This document shows, one piece after another, positions 1-7,642 of a stretch of DNA of 55,196 bases. Origin of the DNA: Beijerinckiaceae bacterium (GTDB taxonomy: Bacteria > Pseudomonadota > Alphaproteobacteria > Rhizobiales > Beijerinckiaceae). Positions within the stretch are counted from its first letter, which is position 1. Every line of letters begins with the position of its first letter. The position numbers were made by a program, and so were the translations under genes. The notes beneath the pieces are model-generated. The model saw nothing but the letters and a program-made list of their open reading frames with translations. It made no database searches and was not told where the DNA came from. The stretch lies in assembly GCA_019745195.1 (NCBI GenBank), contig JAIETL010000037.1, positions 1 to 55,196 on the forward strand. The letters are read 5' to 3'.

Positions 1-647
1 CAGGGGCCGGCGCAGCGCTTGATCTGGAAGAGCAGGCAGGGCCGGGTGCGGTTCTCGTAGAAGGAATCGGTGCAGGAGCGCAGCAGGAAGGCTTTCTGCA
101 GCGCGTCAATCGTCCGCTTCACCGCCCAGACCGAGGCGAAGGGGCCATAATAGTCGCCCTTGCGCTGGCGCGAGCCGCGATGCTTGGCGATCTGCGGGGC
201 AGGGTGGTCGCCGCTGAGCAGGATGTAGGGAAAGGACTTGTCGTCACGCAGCAGCACGTTGTAGCGCGGCCGGAGCTGCTTGATCAGGTTGGATTCGAGC
301 AGCAGCGCCTCGGTTTCGGTGCCGGTGGTGACGAACTCCATATTCGCCGTCTCGGCGATCATCCGCGCGACGGCGTTGGTGTGGGCCATGCCGCGCGCAT
401 AGGCCGTGACCCGATTCTTCAGGTTCTTGGCCTTGCCGACATAGAGCACCTCGCCGGCACGATCGAACATGCGGTAGACGCCGGGTTTTCCGGGCAGATG
501 CTTCGCAAAGCCGGCGATGACCTCGATCCCGGCCTTGAGCGCGCCGGGCGCGGCCTCCGTCAGGTCGGCGGCCGGCGGGGCGGGGAGGGCGTCCTCCTCG
601 TCCTCGATGTCGTCGTCGATGGGGGCGTCGGGGCGTTCGCGAGTCAT
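1..647 (-). CDS. uvrC: UvrABC system protein C (excinuclease), N-terminal part
   Basis: Nucleotide-excision-repair nuclease subunit, which makes the dual incision with UvrB. Only the first ~215 residues lie in the window; the gene runs off the left edge. After an acidic, proline-rich N-terminal tail of ~45 residues comes the GIY-YIG catalytic domain: [12 protein letters not shown], then [14 protein letters not shown], then the [16 protein letters not shown] helix with its catalytic Glu, then [14 protein letters not shown] and KGDYYGPF. These follow the family order exactly. The visible part ends near the CxxxxF..R..PCL cysteine region. The ATG at 645-647 precedes the first conserved block by about 50 codons, so a slightly later start cannot be excluded. 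It is divergent from lgt, with ~125 bp between them. Confidence 0.96.
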   Translation of the reverse strand, partial: MTRERPDAPIDDDIEDEEDALPAPPAADLTEAAPGALKAGIEVIAGFAKHLPGKPGVYRMFDRAGEVLYVGKAKNLKNRVTAYARGMAHTNAVARMIAETANMEFVTTGTETEALLLESNLIKQLRPRYNVLLRDDKSFPYILLSGDHPAPQIAKHRGSRQRKGDYYGPFASVWAVKRTIDALQKAFLLRSCTDSFYENRTRPCLLFQIKRCAGP

Positions 648-772
648 CGTGCTGATGTAAGATGCCGAAGAGCTTTCGTCATGTCAGGAGTGTTGGAGGT
701 CGAATACACCACCCCTTGACCCCGCCACCCTCCAACGCCCATCACCATCCGCCCGCTCCCCGGACCCTGCCC

Positions 773-1612
773 ATGCCCACCTTCGTCATCCCCTTTCCCG
801 TCATCGACCCGGTCGCGCTCTCGCTCGGGCCGCTCTCGGTGAAGTGGTATGGGCTGGCCTATGTCGTCGGGCTGATCGGCGGCTGGTGGTACGCGCGCCG
901 GCTGGTCGCGGCGGAGGGACTCTGGGGCGGGCGGGCGCGGCCGAAGCCTGAAGAACTCGACGACATGCTGCTCTATGTCGCGCTCGGCGTCGTGCTCGGC
1001 GGGCGGCTCGGCTTCGTGCTGTTTTACGATCTCGCGCGCTATCTCGCCCGGCCGCAGGACATCGTCGCGATCTGGCAGGGCGGCATGTCGTTCCATGGCG
1101 GGCTCGTCGGCGCGACGTTGGGCCTGTGGCTGTTCGCGCGGCGGCGCGGCTATCCGGCGCTGAGCGTGTTCGACGTGGCGGCGACGGTGGTGCCGATCGG
1201 CCTGTTCCTCGGGCGGATCGCCAATTTCATCAATGCCGAGTTGTGGGGCCGCCCTGCGCCTGACGTGCCGTGGGCGATGGTTTTCCCGAATGCCGGGCCG
1301 CTGCCGCGTCATCCGAGCCAGCTCTACGAGGCGCTGGGGGAGGGGCTTGTCCTGTTCGTGCTGCTGGCGTTGCTGGTCCGTGCCGGGGGACTGAAACGGC
1401 CGGGCCTCGTCGCGGGCGTGTTCGGCATGGGTTATGCCGTGGCGCGCATCGTCTGCGAGTTCTTCCGCGAGCCCGATCCGCAGCTCGGCTTCCTGTTCGG
1501 CACGAGCGTCGACGGGCTCTCGGGCGGCGTCACCATGGGCATGGTGCTGTCGCTGCCGCTGTTCGCGGCCGGATTGTTGCTGGTCCTGCGCGCCCGGCGG
1601 GCGGTTGCGTGA
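773..1612 (+). CDS. lgt: Prolipoprotein diacylglyceryl transferase
   Basis: Inner-membrane enzyme that moves diacylglycerol from phosphatidylglycerol to the lipobox cysteine of prolipoproteins, the first step of lipoprotein maturation. It is 279 aa, the usual length, with about seven hydrophobic segments. The Lgt signature GRIANFINAELWGRP is near residue 147, and the preceding GGMSFHGGLVGA block and the later RHPSQLYEA block are both intact. The ATG at 773 gives the typical short periplasmic N terminus (MPTFVIPFPVIDPVAL). The frame is open further upstream but lacks family-like sequence there. The stop overlaps the GTG of midA (GTGA), so the two genes are probably translationally coupled. The LDT-like lipoprotein at 37.4 kb would be one client. 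Confidence 0.96.
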   Translation: MPTFVIPFPVIDPVALSLGPLSVKWYGLAYVVGLIGGWWYARRLVAAEGLWGGRARPKPEELDDMLLYVALGVVLGGRLGFVLFYDLARYLARPQDIVAIWQGGMSFHGGLVGATLGLWLFARRRGYPALSVFDVAATVVPIGLFLGRIANFINAELWGRPAPDVPWAMVFPNAGPLPRHPSQLYEALGEGLVLFVLLALLVRAGGLKRPGLVAGVFGMGYAVARIVCEFFREPDPQLGFLFGTSVDGLSGGVTMGMVLSLPLFAAGLLLVLRARRAVA

Positions 1613-2844
1613 GTGCGCTGAAAGCCGAACTGGTCGCGCTGATCCGGGACGAAGGACCGCTTCCCATCTCGCGCTACATGGCGCTCTGCCTCGGTCATCC
1701 GCGTCATGGCTACTACATGACCCGCGATCCGTTCGGGCCGCGTGGCGACTTCACCACAGCGCCCGAGATCAGCCAGATCTTCGGCGAGCTGATCGGCTTG
1801 TGGGCGGCGCAGGTCTGGCAGGCGATGGGCGCGCCCCGCGCGGTTCGGTTGGTCGAACTGGGGCCGGGGCGCGGTACGCTGATGACGGACATGCTGCGCG
1901 CGGCGAAGGTCGTCCCGGGTTTCCGCGAGGCGCTGTCGGTCCATCTGGTCGAAACCAGCCCGGCGCTGCGCCATAGTCAGGCGAGGGCGCTCGCCGGCAA
2001 GGCCGAGCCAGTCTGGCACGACCGGATCGAGACCGCGCTCGACGGCCCGGTCATTGTCGTCGCCAACGAATTTCTGGACGCGCTCCCCCTAGACCAGTTC
2101 GTGATGACGGAACAGGGCTGGCGCGAGCGATTGGTGGGACTCAATGAGGAAGGTGGGCTGGCTTTCGGAGTGGCTCGGGAAGCGCTGACAACTCCCTCTC
2201 CCCTTGCGGGAGAGGGTTGGGGTGAGGGGTCGGGCCGCGCTGTCAATGCTGGCTGGCTCAAAACGAGTGATGGAGATGGGCAGCGCGACCCCTCATCCGT
2301 CTCGGCTTCGCCGAGCCACCTTCTCCCGCAAGGGGAGAAGGGAAGCGCCCTCGTCGGCACTATCTTCGAACAGCCTCACGCGGCGCTCGACATCGTCTCG
2401 TCGGTCGCCACTCACATCGCTCGCGAGGGTGGCGCAGCAGTGTTCATCGACTACGGCTCCGCCCGATCCGGCTTCGGCGACACGCTGCAGGCGATGCACA
2501 GGCACGCCTTTGTCGATCCTCTCGCCGACCCTGGCGAGGCGGACCTGACCGTCCATGTTGATTTCGCCCGCATAGGACAGGCCGGGCTCGATGCCGGCGC
2601 GGCCTGCCACGGTCCGGCGACGCAACGCGATTTTCTGCTGGCGCTCGGCTTGGCGGAGCGCGCGCAGGCTCTCTCGGCAAAAGCGACGCCCGAGCAGGCC
2701 GCTTCCATCACTGCGGCCACCGCCCGCCTGATCGAGCCGACCCCGACCGGCATGGGTCATTTGTTCAAGGTTCTGGCGCTATCCCATCCCGGCCTGCCGC
2801 CGCTGCCCGGATTTGACCTTCATCGGCTGCCAGAGCAGGGCTGA
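1609..2844 (+). CDS. MidA/NDUFAF7-family SAM-dependent methyltransferase carrying an in-frame repeat insertion
   Basis: DUF185 family, whose mitochondrial members (NDUFAF7/MidA) methylate an arginine of a complex I subunit; the bacterial substrate is unproven. It is 411 aa from a GTG that overlaps the lgt stop by four bases. The N-terminal ISRYMALCLGHPRHGYYMTRD, GDFTTAPEISQIFGELIG and SAM-binding ELGPGRGTLMTDML (from residue 83) are intact. So are VVANEFLDALPLDQ and the C-terminal FIDYG and VHVDF blocks. Residues ~195-245 are a Pro/Gly/Ser-rich stretch absent from the family pattern. It is encoded by a 150-bp palindromic repeat at 2192-2341 that keeps the reading frame. The insertion sits between the FLDALP block and the FIDYG block, so it is probably a tolerated surface loop. 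Confidence 0.9.
   Translation: MSALKAELVALIRDEGPLPISRYMALCLGHPRHGYYMTRDPFGPRGDFTTAPEISQIFGELIGLWAAQVWQAMGAPRAVRLVELGPGRGTLMTDMLRAAKVVPGFREALSVHLVETSPALRHSQARALAGKAEPVWHDRIETALDGPVIVVANEFLDALPLDQFVMTEQGWRERLVGLNEEGGLAFGVAREALTTPSPLAGEGWGEGSGRAVNAGWLKTSDGDGQRDPSSVSASPSHLLPQGEKGSALVGTIFEQPHAALDIVSSVATHIAREGGAAVFIDYGSARSGFGDTLQAMHRHAFVDPLADPGEADLTVHVDFARIGQAGLDAGAACHGPATQRDFLLALGLAERAQALSAKATPEQAASITAATARLIEPTPTGMGHLFKVLALSHPGLPPLPGFDLHRLPEQG
2192..2341. repeat. Palindromic repeat copy A, inside midA
   Basis: A 150-bp inverted repeat. The left end is a hairpin, CTCTCCCC-TTGC-GGGAGAG (2195-2214 region). The right end is the hairpin CTTCTCCC-GCAA-GGGGAGAAG (2320-2340). Just inside, GGTGAGGGGTCGGGC pairs with GCGACCCCTCATCC. 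Copies B (13366-13521), C (17374-17481) and a single hairpin at 30348-30370 share the same ends. The length is 50 codons with no stop in the midA frame. No transposase is nearby, so it resembles a REP/MITE-class element moved in trans. Confidence 0.85.
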
Positions 2845-2860
2845 GTTTCGAAAACGGACC

Positions 2861-3631
2861 ATGCCGATGTTCATCGAATCGCCAGACCTCGCTGCCGAGC
2901 CCGGCATCCGCCATGCCTTCTTCACGCGGGAGGGCGGCGTTTCGACAGGCATCTACGCCTCGCTGAATGGCGGGTTGGGCTCGGCCGACGACCCGTCGGC
3001 CATCGCCGAGAACCGGGCCCGCATGGCGCGGCATCTCGCGGTCGAGCCCGAGAGCCTGATCAGCCTGTATCAGGTCCATTCGCCGGATGTGGAGATCATC
3101 ACCGGGCCGTGGCCGGGCGAGCGGCCCAAGGCCGATGCGATGGTGACGACGGCGTCCGGCCTCGCGCTTTGCGCCTCCAGCGCCGATTGCGGGCCGATCC
3201 TGTTTTGCGATAGCGAGGCGCGGGTGATCGGGGCGGCCCATTCCGGCTGGAAGGGTGCGGTCTCCGGCGTCGTCGCCTCGACCGTGACCGCGATGGAAAA
3301 GCTCGGCGCGCGTCGCGAGCGAATCCTCGCCGTGTTGGGGCCAACCATCAGCGCTGCGGCCTATGAGGTCGGGCCGGAATTCGTCGAGCGCTTCAAGAGC
3401 GAAAACCCCACCTTCACGCGCTTCTTCACCGCCTCGGAGCGCGCGGCGCATGCGATGTTCGACCTGCCGGCCTTCATCGCATTCAGAGCGCAGGAAGCCG
3501 GAATCGGCCGCTTTGTCGATCTGGCGCTCTGCACCTATGGCGACGAGGAGCGCTTCTTCAGCTACCGCCGCACGACGCATCGCGGCGAGGCGGATTACGG
3601 CCGGCTGATCTCGGCGATTGTGCTGGAGTGA
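2861..3631 (+). CDS. pgeF: Peptidoglycan editing factor PgeF (YfiH/polyphenol oxidase family)
   Basis: Multicopper-oxidase-fold family (YfiH/DUF152, the family of human LACC1). E. coli YfiH was shown to keep peptidoglycan free of wrongly incorporated amino acids; relatives act on purine nucleosides. It is 256 aa. The His-Cys-His zinc/copper triad is all present: QVHS at 71-74, SADC ending at Cys110, and AHSGWKG with His127. The N-terminal FFTREGGVSTGIYASLN and the late FSYRRTTHRGEADYGR motif are also typical. ATG 2861 was chosen because it gives MPMFIES just before the conserved core; ATG 2867 is possible. It starts 16 bp after midA, so lgt-midA-pgeF is likely one operon, a common alphaproteobacterial order. 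Confidence 0.92.
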   Translation: MPMFIESPDLAAEPGIRHAFFTREGGVSTGIYASLNGGLGSADDPSAIAENRARMARHLAVEPESLISLYQVHSPDVEIITGPWPGERPKADAMVTTASGLALCASSADCGPILFCDSEARVIGAAHSGWKGAVSGVVASTVTAMEKLGARRERILAVLGPTISAAAYEVGPEFVERFKSENPTFTRFFTASERAAHAMFDLPAFIAFRAQEAGIGRFVDLALCTYGDEERFFSYRRTTHRGEADYGRLISAIVLE

Positions 3632-3638
3632 GGTGGTG

Positions 3639-3932
3639 TCAGGCGAGATACCGGCCAGCATCCATGCGCTGGTGCAGGATACGGATAACGTCAATTCGGT
3701 CGATTGCCGGACAATAAAAGATGCTGTGCGCACCGACGTTGCATCGACGGCAGCCAGCTAGGAGATCACTGCACTCTACGCCGCTCTCCGGCATCTCCTG
3801 TAACCGTGCGATCGCTGCGTTGATCGTCGCGACGTAGCTTTTGGCTTGGACGACCCCCCATTCCCGCTTCGATCGCTGGGCGATCCTTCGGAGGTCTGCC
3901 TTGGCTTGCGGTCTCAGAAAGGCTGGCTTCAC
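3639..3932 (-). CDS. ParE/RelE-superfamily toxin
   Basis: Small 97-aa toxin of the ParE branch. The N-terminal [22 protein letters not shown] helix pair is typical of plasmid-stabilisation toxins. The C-terminal pattern [27 protein letters not shown] is also typical (hydrophobic strand, then RILHQRMD). ParE toxins poison DNA gyrase; RelE members cut mRNA. The RILHxRMD ending favours ParE, but the target is inferred. It overlaps the antitoxin by four bases (ATGA), so the two are coupled. It is convergent with pgeF, with 7 bp between stops. Confidence 0.85.
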   Translation of the reverse strand: MKPAFLRPQAKADLRRIAQRSKREWGVVQAKSYVATINAAIARLQEMPESGVECSDLLAGCRRCNVGAHSIFYCPAIDRIDVIRILHQRMDAGRYLA

Positions 3933-4180
3933 TTTGCAGTAGCCGGTTCGGGAAATTCCTCAGCCATGAAGGCTTCAAAATCGAAGGCTTCAGGTTCGCC
4001 GCTTTCCACGCCTTCGACAAGCGCGGCGCGAAGAGCTTCCAACTGCGATTCATGCTCTTCCAGAAGTCGCAATCCAGCCCGCACCACATCGCTGGCCGAG
4101 CCATAGCGGCCCCTCTCCACCTCGTTCTCGATAAACGCGACAAAATGTTCGCTCAGGCTGATCGATGTGTTCTTGCCCAT
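3929..4180 (-). CDS. ParD-like antitoxin (ribbon-helix-helix)
   Basis: An 83-aa antitoxin. The N-terminal [19 protein letters not shown] is the beta-strand and first helix of a ribbon-helix-helix DNA-binding fold. [18 protein letters not shown] is the typical ParD second helix. The acidic C-terminal tail ([16 protein letters not shown]) is the part expected to wrap the toxin. ParD proteins bind as dimers to palindromes at their own promoter. A perfect 6-3-6 inverted repeat lies 17 bp upstream of this start. First gene of the two-gene operon. Confidence 0.87.
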   Translation of the reverse strand: MGKNTSISLSEHFVAFIENEVERGRYGSASDVVRAGLRLLEEHESQLEALRAALVEGVESGEPEAFDFEAFMAEEFPEPATAK

Positions 4181-4196
4181 GGATGATCGTCTCCAT

Positions 4197-4211
4197 TACC
4201 AAGGATTGGTA
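4197..4211. promoter_or_regulatory. Candidate operator of the toxin-antitoxin operon
   Basis: Perfect inverted repeat TACCAA-GGA-TTGGTA, 17-31 bp upstream of the antitoxin start. Its size and place fit a binding site for a ribbon-helix-helix dimer that represses its own operon. No other gene starts nearby on this strand. The HCCA isomerase starts 106 bp away on the other strand. Confidence 0.6.
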
Positions 4212-4316
4212 TAGCGAGCCGCTGGCAGTTTGTCACTCCGGTATGAAACAAACGGGGCATGACGACGTCCCTGCGATCAGGCTAGGTTGAACCTGTCGCA
4301 GCCAGCCGAGAGCCAG

Positions 4317-4946
4317 ATGCCCCGCCAGATCGACTACTACTTCACCCTGCTCTCGCCATGGACCTATCTGGGCCATGCGACCTTCGTGGACACGGCGAAG
4401 CGCCATGGCTGCGCCGTCTCCTACAAGCCGACGCCGCTGCGGATGGTCTTTGACGAGACCGGCGGCCTGCCCTTGCCCAAGCGCCATCCGGTGCGCCAGC
4501 GCTACCGCATCTTCGAACTCCAGCGCTGGCGGCAGAAGCGCGGGCTGCCGCTGGTGATCCACCCAAGGCACTTTCCCTTCGACGTTTCGCTGGCCGACCG
4601 CACGGTGCTGGCGATCGTCGCCGCGGGCGGCGATCCGTCGGGATTCGTCGGCGATGTGCTGGCGGGCGTCTGGGCGCGCGACGAGGATCTGTCGCAGCCC
4701 GAGCTTATCGCCACGATCGCTGGCCGCTCCGGCTTCGACGGCGCGGCGCTCCTGGCGGCGGCGGGCAGCGAGGCGATCGTCGAGCGCTACGCCGCGACGA
4801 TCAACGAGGCGATCGCGGCCGGCGTCTTCGGCGCGCCGAGCTATGTGCTCGATGGCGAGGTGTTCTGGGGACAGGACCGTCTCGACCTGCTCGAGGATGC
4901 GCTTGCGAGCGGGCGCGCGGCCTACCGCAACGACGCGGCGGTCTGA
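4317..4946 (+). CDS. 2-hydroxychromene-2-carboxylate isomerase-like protein (DsbA-like/kappa-GST fold)
   Basis: A 209-aa member of the HCCA isomerase family. These enzymes use glutathione to isomerise hydroxychromene carboxylate in naphthalene breakdown; many genomic members have unknown substrates. The N terminus RQIDYYFTLLSPWTYLGH carries the SPW(S/T)Y(L) motif whose serine contacts glutathione. The end FGAPSYVLDGEVFWGQDRL is the thioredoxin-fold cis-Pro and final-helix signature. There are no aromatic-degradation genes nearby, so a generic detoxifying role is as likely as a catabolic one. ATG 4317 gives the standard N terminus; the open frame reaches back 30 bases further. Confidence 0.85.
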   Translation: MPRQIDYYFTLLSPWTYLGHATFVDTAKRHGCAVSYKPTPLRMVFDETGGLPLPKRHPVRQRYRIFELQRWRQKRGLPLVIHPRHFPFDVSLADRTVLAIVAAGGDPSGFVGDVLAGVWARDEDLSQPELIATIAGRSGFDGAALLAAAGSEAIVERYAATINEAIAAGVFGAPSYVLDGEVFWGQDRLDLLEDALASGRAAYRNDAAV

Positions 4947-4952
4947 GCCGGC

Positions 4953-5699
4953 TCACCCGACGATGTCGGGCGTGCGCCAGCCGAGATGCTGGCCGGCGTC
5001 GACCGCGATCATCTGGCCGGTGACCGAGCGCGCCTGCGCCAGATAGAGCACCGCTTCGGCAATCTCGGCCGCATCGACCTTGCGGCCAAGCAGCGTGCCC
5101 GCGGCCTCCGCCTCCATCAGGCTGGCCCCGTCATGGGGGTTGGGCAGGGTCGGGCCGGGACCGACAGCATTGACGCGGATGCGAGGCGCCAGCGCCTGCG
5201 CCATGGTCTGCGTCGCGGTCAGCAGGGCCGCCTTGGTCAAGGTGTAGGAGTAGTATTGCGGGGTCAGCTTCCAGACGCGCTGGTCGATGATGTTGACGAT
5301 CGCGCCTGTGCGTCCCTCGGGCAGGCGGTTGGCCATCGCGCCGGCCAGCACCGATGGCGCGCGCAGGTTGATCGAGAACTGCCGGTTCCAGCGCGCGACG
5401 TCGATCTCGCGGATGTCGTCGAGCAGGAAGCTGGAGGCGTTGTTGACCAGCAGCGTCACCGGTCCGAGCGCGGCTTCCGCTTCCGGAATCAGCGCCGCGA
5501 CGGCGACGGGGTCGGCGAGGTCGGCCGCGACGACGGCGCAAGCCGCGCCCTGTGCGTTCAGCGTCTCAGCCAGCGCCTGCGCCTGCTCGCGCGACTGGCT
5601 GCAATGGATCGCGACCGCATAGCCCGCTTCGGCGAGCCTGGAGACGATCGCAGCGCCGATCCGGCGAGCGCCGCCCGTAACGAGCGCCACCTCAGTCAT
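4953..5699 (-). CDS. SDR family oxidoreductase, pteridine-reductase/FolM-like
   Basis: A 248-aa short-chain dehydrogenase. The cofactor loop is TGGARRIG (residues 9-16). This is the TGxxxRxG form, with two arginines, seen in NADPH-dependent PTR1/FolM reductases rather than the usual TGxxxGxG. The NNASSFLLDDI motif and YxxxK within YSYTLTKAAL are intact, and the C-terminal GPGPTLPNP and TGQMIAVDAGQHL also match that subgroup. It may reduce dihydromonapterin or dihydrofolate, but the substrate is inferred from motif style only. ATG 5699 was chosen since MTEVALVTGG is the usual start. It overlaps the end of the upstream glycosyltransferase by 8 bp, so the two are co-transcribed. Confidence 0.82.
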   Translation of the reverse strand: MTEVALVTGGARRIGAAIVSRLAEAGYAVAIHCSQSREQAQALAETLNAQGAACAVVAADLADPVAVAALIPEAEAALGPVTLLVNNASSFLLDDIREIDVARWNRQFSINLRAPSVLAGAMANRLPEGRTGAIVNIIDQRVWKLTPQYYSYTLTKAALLTATQTMAQALAPRIRVNAVGPGPTLPNPHDGASLMEAEAAGTLLGRKVDAAEIAEAVLYLAQARSVTGQMIAVDAGQHLGWRTPDIVG

Positions 5700-6501
5700 C
5701 GCGGCGCTCCTCCGGCCCGGCTCCATCTGAGCTTTGGCCGCGCCGCTGCAGCCGTCGTTCCCAGTGCTTGGCGACGCGCAGATAGCGGTAGAAGGCGTAG
5801 TTCATCGCGGTCATGAAACCGTAGACGCCGCGCAGGGCATGGCGGCGGCCGATATAGGCCTTGATGAAGTTGGCCGGGAATTCGGCCACGAGCCTGAACA
5901 CCGAGAGCGTCGCGCCGCGCTGGTCGAGGTCGTCGGCCTGCGCGTCGCTATAGGCATTGAGCTTGTCCATCTGCTCGCCGAGCGAGCGCACGGAGTAATG
6001 ATGGACCGTGCCCTGCAGCCTTGCGACGCGGGCGGCGGGCGCGAGATCGACGCGGTCATGCACCGGCGAGGGCGAGTAGCGGCCCTTGTCCTTGCGGTAG
6101 AGCCTGACCGGCGTCAGTGCATAGGCAAAGCGGTGCGGGGCAGGCTCGCCGGGAAAAATCTCGGCGATACGCAGGCGATAGGCGTCGGCCGCAGGCTCGC
6201 CCGCCGCGAACAGGGCGGCGATCTCGGCGGCGAGGTCGTCGGGCACCACCTCGTCGGCATCGAGATTGAGCAGCCAGGGATGACGGCACTGGTCCTCGGC
6301 GAAGCGCTTCTGCGGGCCGTAGCCCGGCCAGCCATTCGCGATCACGCGCGCGCCAAGCCCCGCCGCGATCGCCTGCGTACCGTCATCCGAGCCCGAATCG
6401 ACCACCACGATGTCGTCGCTCAGGCCCGATACCGCCTGGATCGTGCGGCCAATCCGGTCGGCCTCGTTGCGCGTGATGATGAAGATCGAAAGAGGCGGCA
6501 C
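5692..6501 (-). CDS. Glycosyltransferase family 2, WaaE/KdtX-like
   Basis: A 269-aa GT-A fold enzyme. The start, PLSIFIITRNEADRIGRTI, followed by IVVVDSGSDDGTQAIA binds the nucleotide sugar, and LLNLDADEVVPDD holds the DxD metal motif. Then come PAPHRFAYALTPVRLYRK and the YSVRSLGEQMDKLNAYS region, typical of the beta-1,4-glucosyltransferase group that adds a sugar to the lipopolysaccharide inner core. It probably acts on LPS core or a surface glycan at the cytoplasmic face of the inner membrane. No other LPS gene is adjacent, so the acceptor is unknown. First gene of a two-gene unit with the SDR. Confidence 0.85.
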   Translation of the reverse strand: MPPLSIFIITRNEADRIGRTIQAVSGLSDDIVVVDSGSDDGTQAIAAGLGARVIANGWPGYGPQKRFAEDQCRHPWLLNLDADEVVPDDLAAEIAALFAAGEPAADAYRLRIAEIFPGEPAPHRFAYALTPVRLYRKDKGRYSPSPVHDRVDLAPAARVARLQGTVHHYSVRSLGEQMDKLNAYSDAQADDLDQRGATLSVFRLVAEFPANFIKAYIGRRHALRGVYGFMTAMNYAFYRYLRVAKHWERRLQRRGQSSDGAGPEERRDD

Positions 6502-6879
6502 GCGCTTCAGGTCTCGCTAATCGGCCGGAGGGCCGGAGGGCTTAAGCACGGGGCCGTTCGGCTCGCAAGCGGGAGGCTCCCGCGGGTGTGAAAACTATCC
6601 GGGAACCTTACGACACGTCGCGCGTTTCATGCTCCGGAGCCCGATATGACTCCATCTCTTCTTAGTAATCGATTCACCATCAAGCGTCCTTTAACAATCA
6701 TTAAGCCAAATCAATCATTTCGCCATAGTCATCCCAATTCGTGCCGCATTTCCGCCGTGGTCCGCATGGCAGATGTGCTTCTAACGCAACAGACAAAGAG
6801 CGGGGTTGCTCTTATATCAACCTCATCGACATCAACCGCCGGGCACAGATCGGCGTCAGCGACGACTAAGGAGTTTCCC
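6502..6879. other. Long AT-rich leader between a glycosyltransferase and the Omp gene
   Basis: 378 bp without a convincing gene. From about 6640 to 6860 the base composition drops well below its neighbours (runs such as TTTAACAATCATTAAG). This is typical of a strong promoter and long 5' leader for an abundant outer-membrane protein. The frame of the Omp gene is open upstream to 6646, but that stretch is not protein-like. A clear SD (AAGGAG, 6868-6873) sits before ATG 6880. No reliable -35/-10 pair could be assigned by eye. Confidence 0.5.
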
Positions 6880-7560
6880 ATGAAGAAGTATCTGCTTGCG
6901 AGCGTTGCCGCGCTCGGCCTCGTCGCCGCTGGCGCCGCCACCGCCGCCGATCTGCCGTCCCGCAAGGGCCCGGTGCTGGCGCCGATCGCCTACGCCCCGA
7001 TCTTCACCTGGACCGGCTTCTATGTCGGCGTCAACGCCGGCTACGGGTTTGGCACCATCGACTCGACCAATCTCGGCGTCCTGCCGACCTTCAGCGATCC
7101 CGATGGCTTCATCGGCGGCGGGCAGATCGGCTACAACTACCAGATCGGCCAGATCGTTCTGGGCCTCGAGGCCGACTTCCAGGGCGCCGACCTCAAGGCG
7201 CGCGTTTCGGGCGGCGGCTTCACCGCCACCAACGAGCTGAACTATTTCGGCACGGTTCGTGGCCGCGTCGGCTACGCCATCGACCGGTTCCTGCCCTATG
7301 TTACCGGCGGTTTCGCCTACGCCAACGTCAAGACCTCGCTTGTCGGCCCTGGCTTTGCGTTCCGCGACGACAACATCCAGTACGGCTACACCATCGGCGC
7401 CGGCCTGGAATACGCCTTCACCAACAACCTGACCGCCAAGATCGAATATCTCTATGTCGATCTGGAGCGCGAGAGCATCACCACGCCGTTCGGCACCACG
7501 GGCGCCAAGGTCGGCACCGACTTCTCGGTCGTCCGCGCAGGCCTGAACTACAAGTTCTAG
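6880..7560 (+). CDS. Outer-membrane beta-barrel protein, Omp25/RopB type
   Basis: A 226-aa small barrel. Signal peptide at residues 1-22 (MKKYLLASVAALGLVAAGAA, ending ATA-AD). It then has the rhizobial/Brucella Omp25-Omp31 pattern: TWTGFYVGVNAGYGFG, IGGGQIGYNYQIG, GLEADFQGADL, FGTVRGRVGYAIDRFLPYVTGGFAYA. It ends ...VVRAGLNYKF, with the terminal phenylalanine expected for BamA recognition. It is likely an abundant structural surface protein. The strong SD TAAGGAG is 6-7 bases before the ATG, and a good terminator follows. It stands alone as its own transcription unit. Confidence 0.92.
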   Translation: MKKYLLASVAALGLVAAGAATAADLPSRKGPVLAPIAYAPIFTWTGFYVGVNAGYGFGTIDSTNLGVLPTFSDPDGFIGGGQIGYNYQIGQIVLGLEADFQGADLKARVSGGGFTATNELNYFGTVRGRVGYAIDRFLPYVTGGFAYANVKTSLVGPGFAFRDDNIQYGYTIGAGLEYAFTNNLTAKIEYLYVDLERESITTPFGTTGAKVGTDFSVVRAGLNYKF

Positions 7561-7590
7561 TCTTCACAATCCCTGTCGGGATGGTGCGAA

Positions 7591-7618
7591 CCCGGTGGCC
7601 TCGGCCACCGGGTTTTTC
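7591..7618 (+). terminator. Rho-independent terminator after the Omp gene
   Basis: GC-rich stem CCCGGTGG-CCTCGG-CCACCGGG directly followed by TTTTT, 30 bp after the Omp stop codon. This is the clearest plus-strand terminator in the window. Confidence 0.9.
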
Positions 7619-7642
7619 GTTGCGTGGGAAGTCGCGGGCGGG

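Noticed and set aside
644..1312. Minus-strand open frame joining the uvrC start and lgt antisense
   Set aside because: It is out of frame with UvrC and antisense to lgt.
6646..6879. N-terminal extension of the Omp gene
   Set aside because: Low-GC leader that does not read like protein. The strong SD and perfect signal peptide start at 6880.
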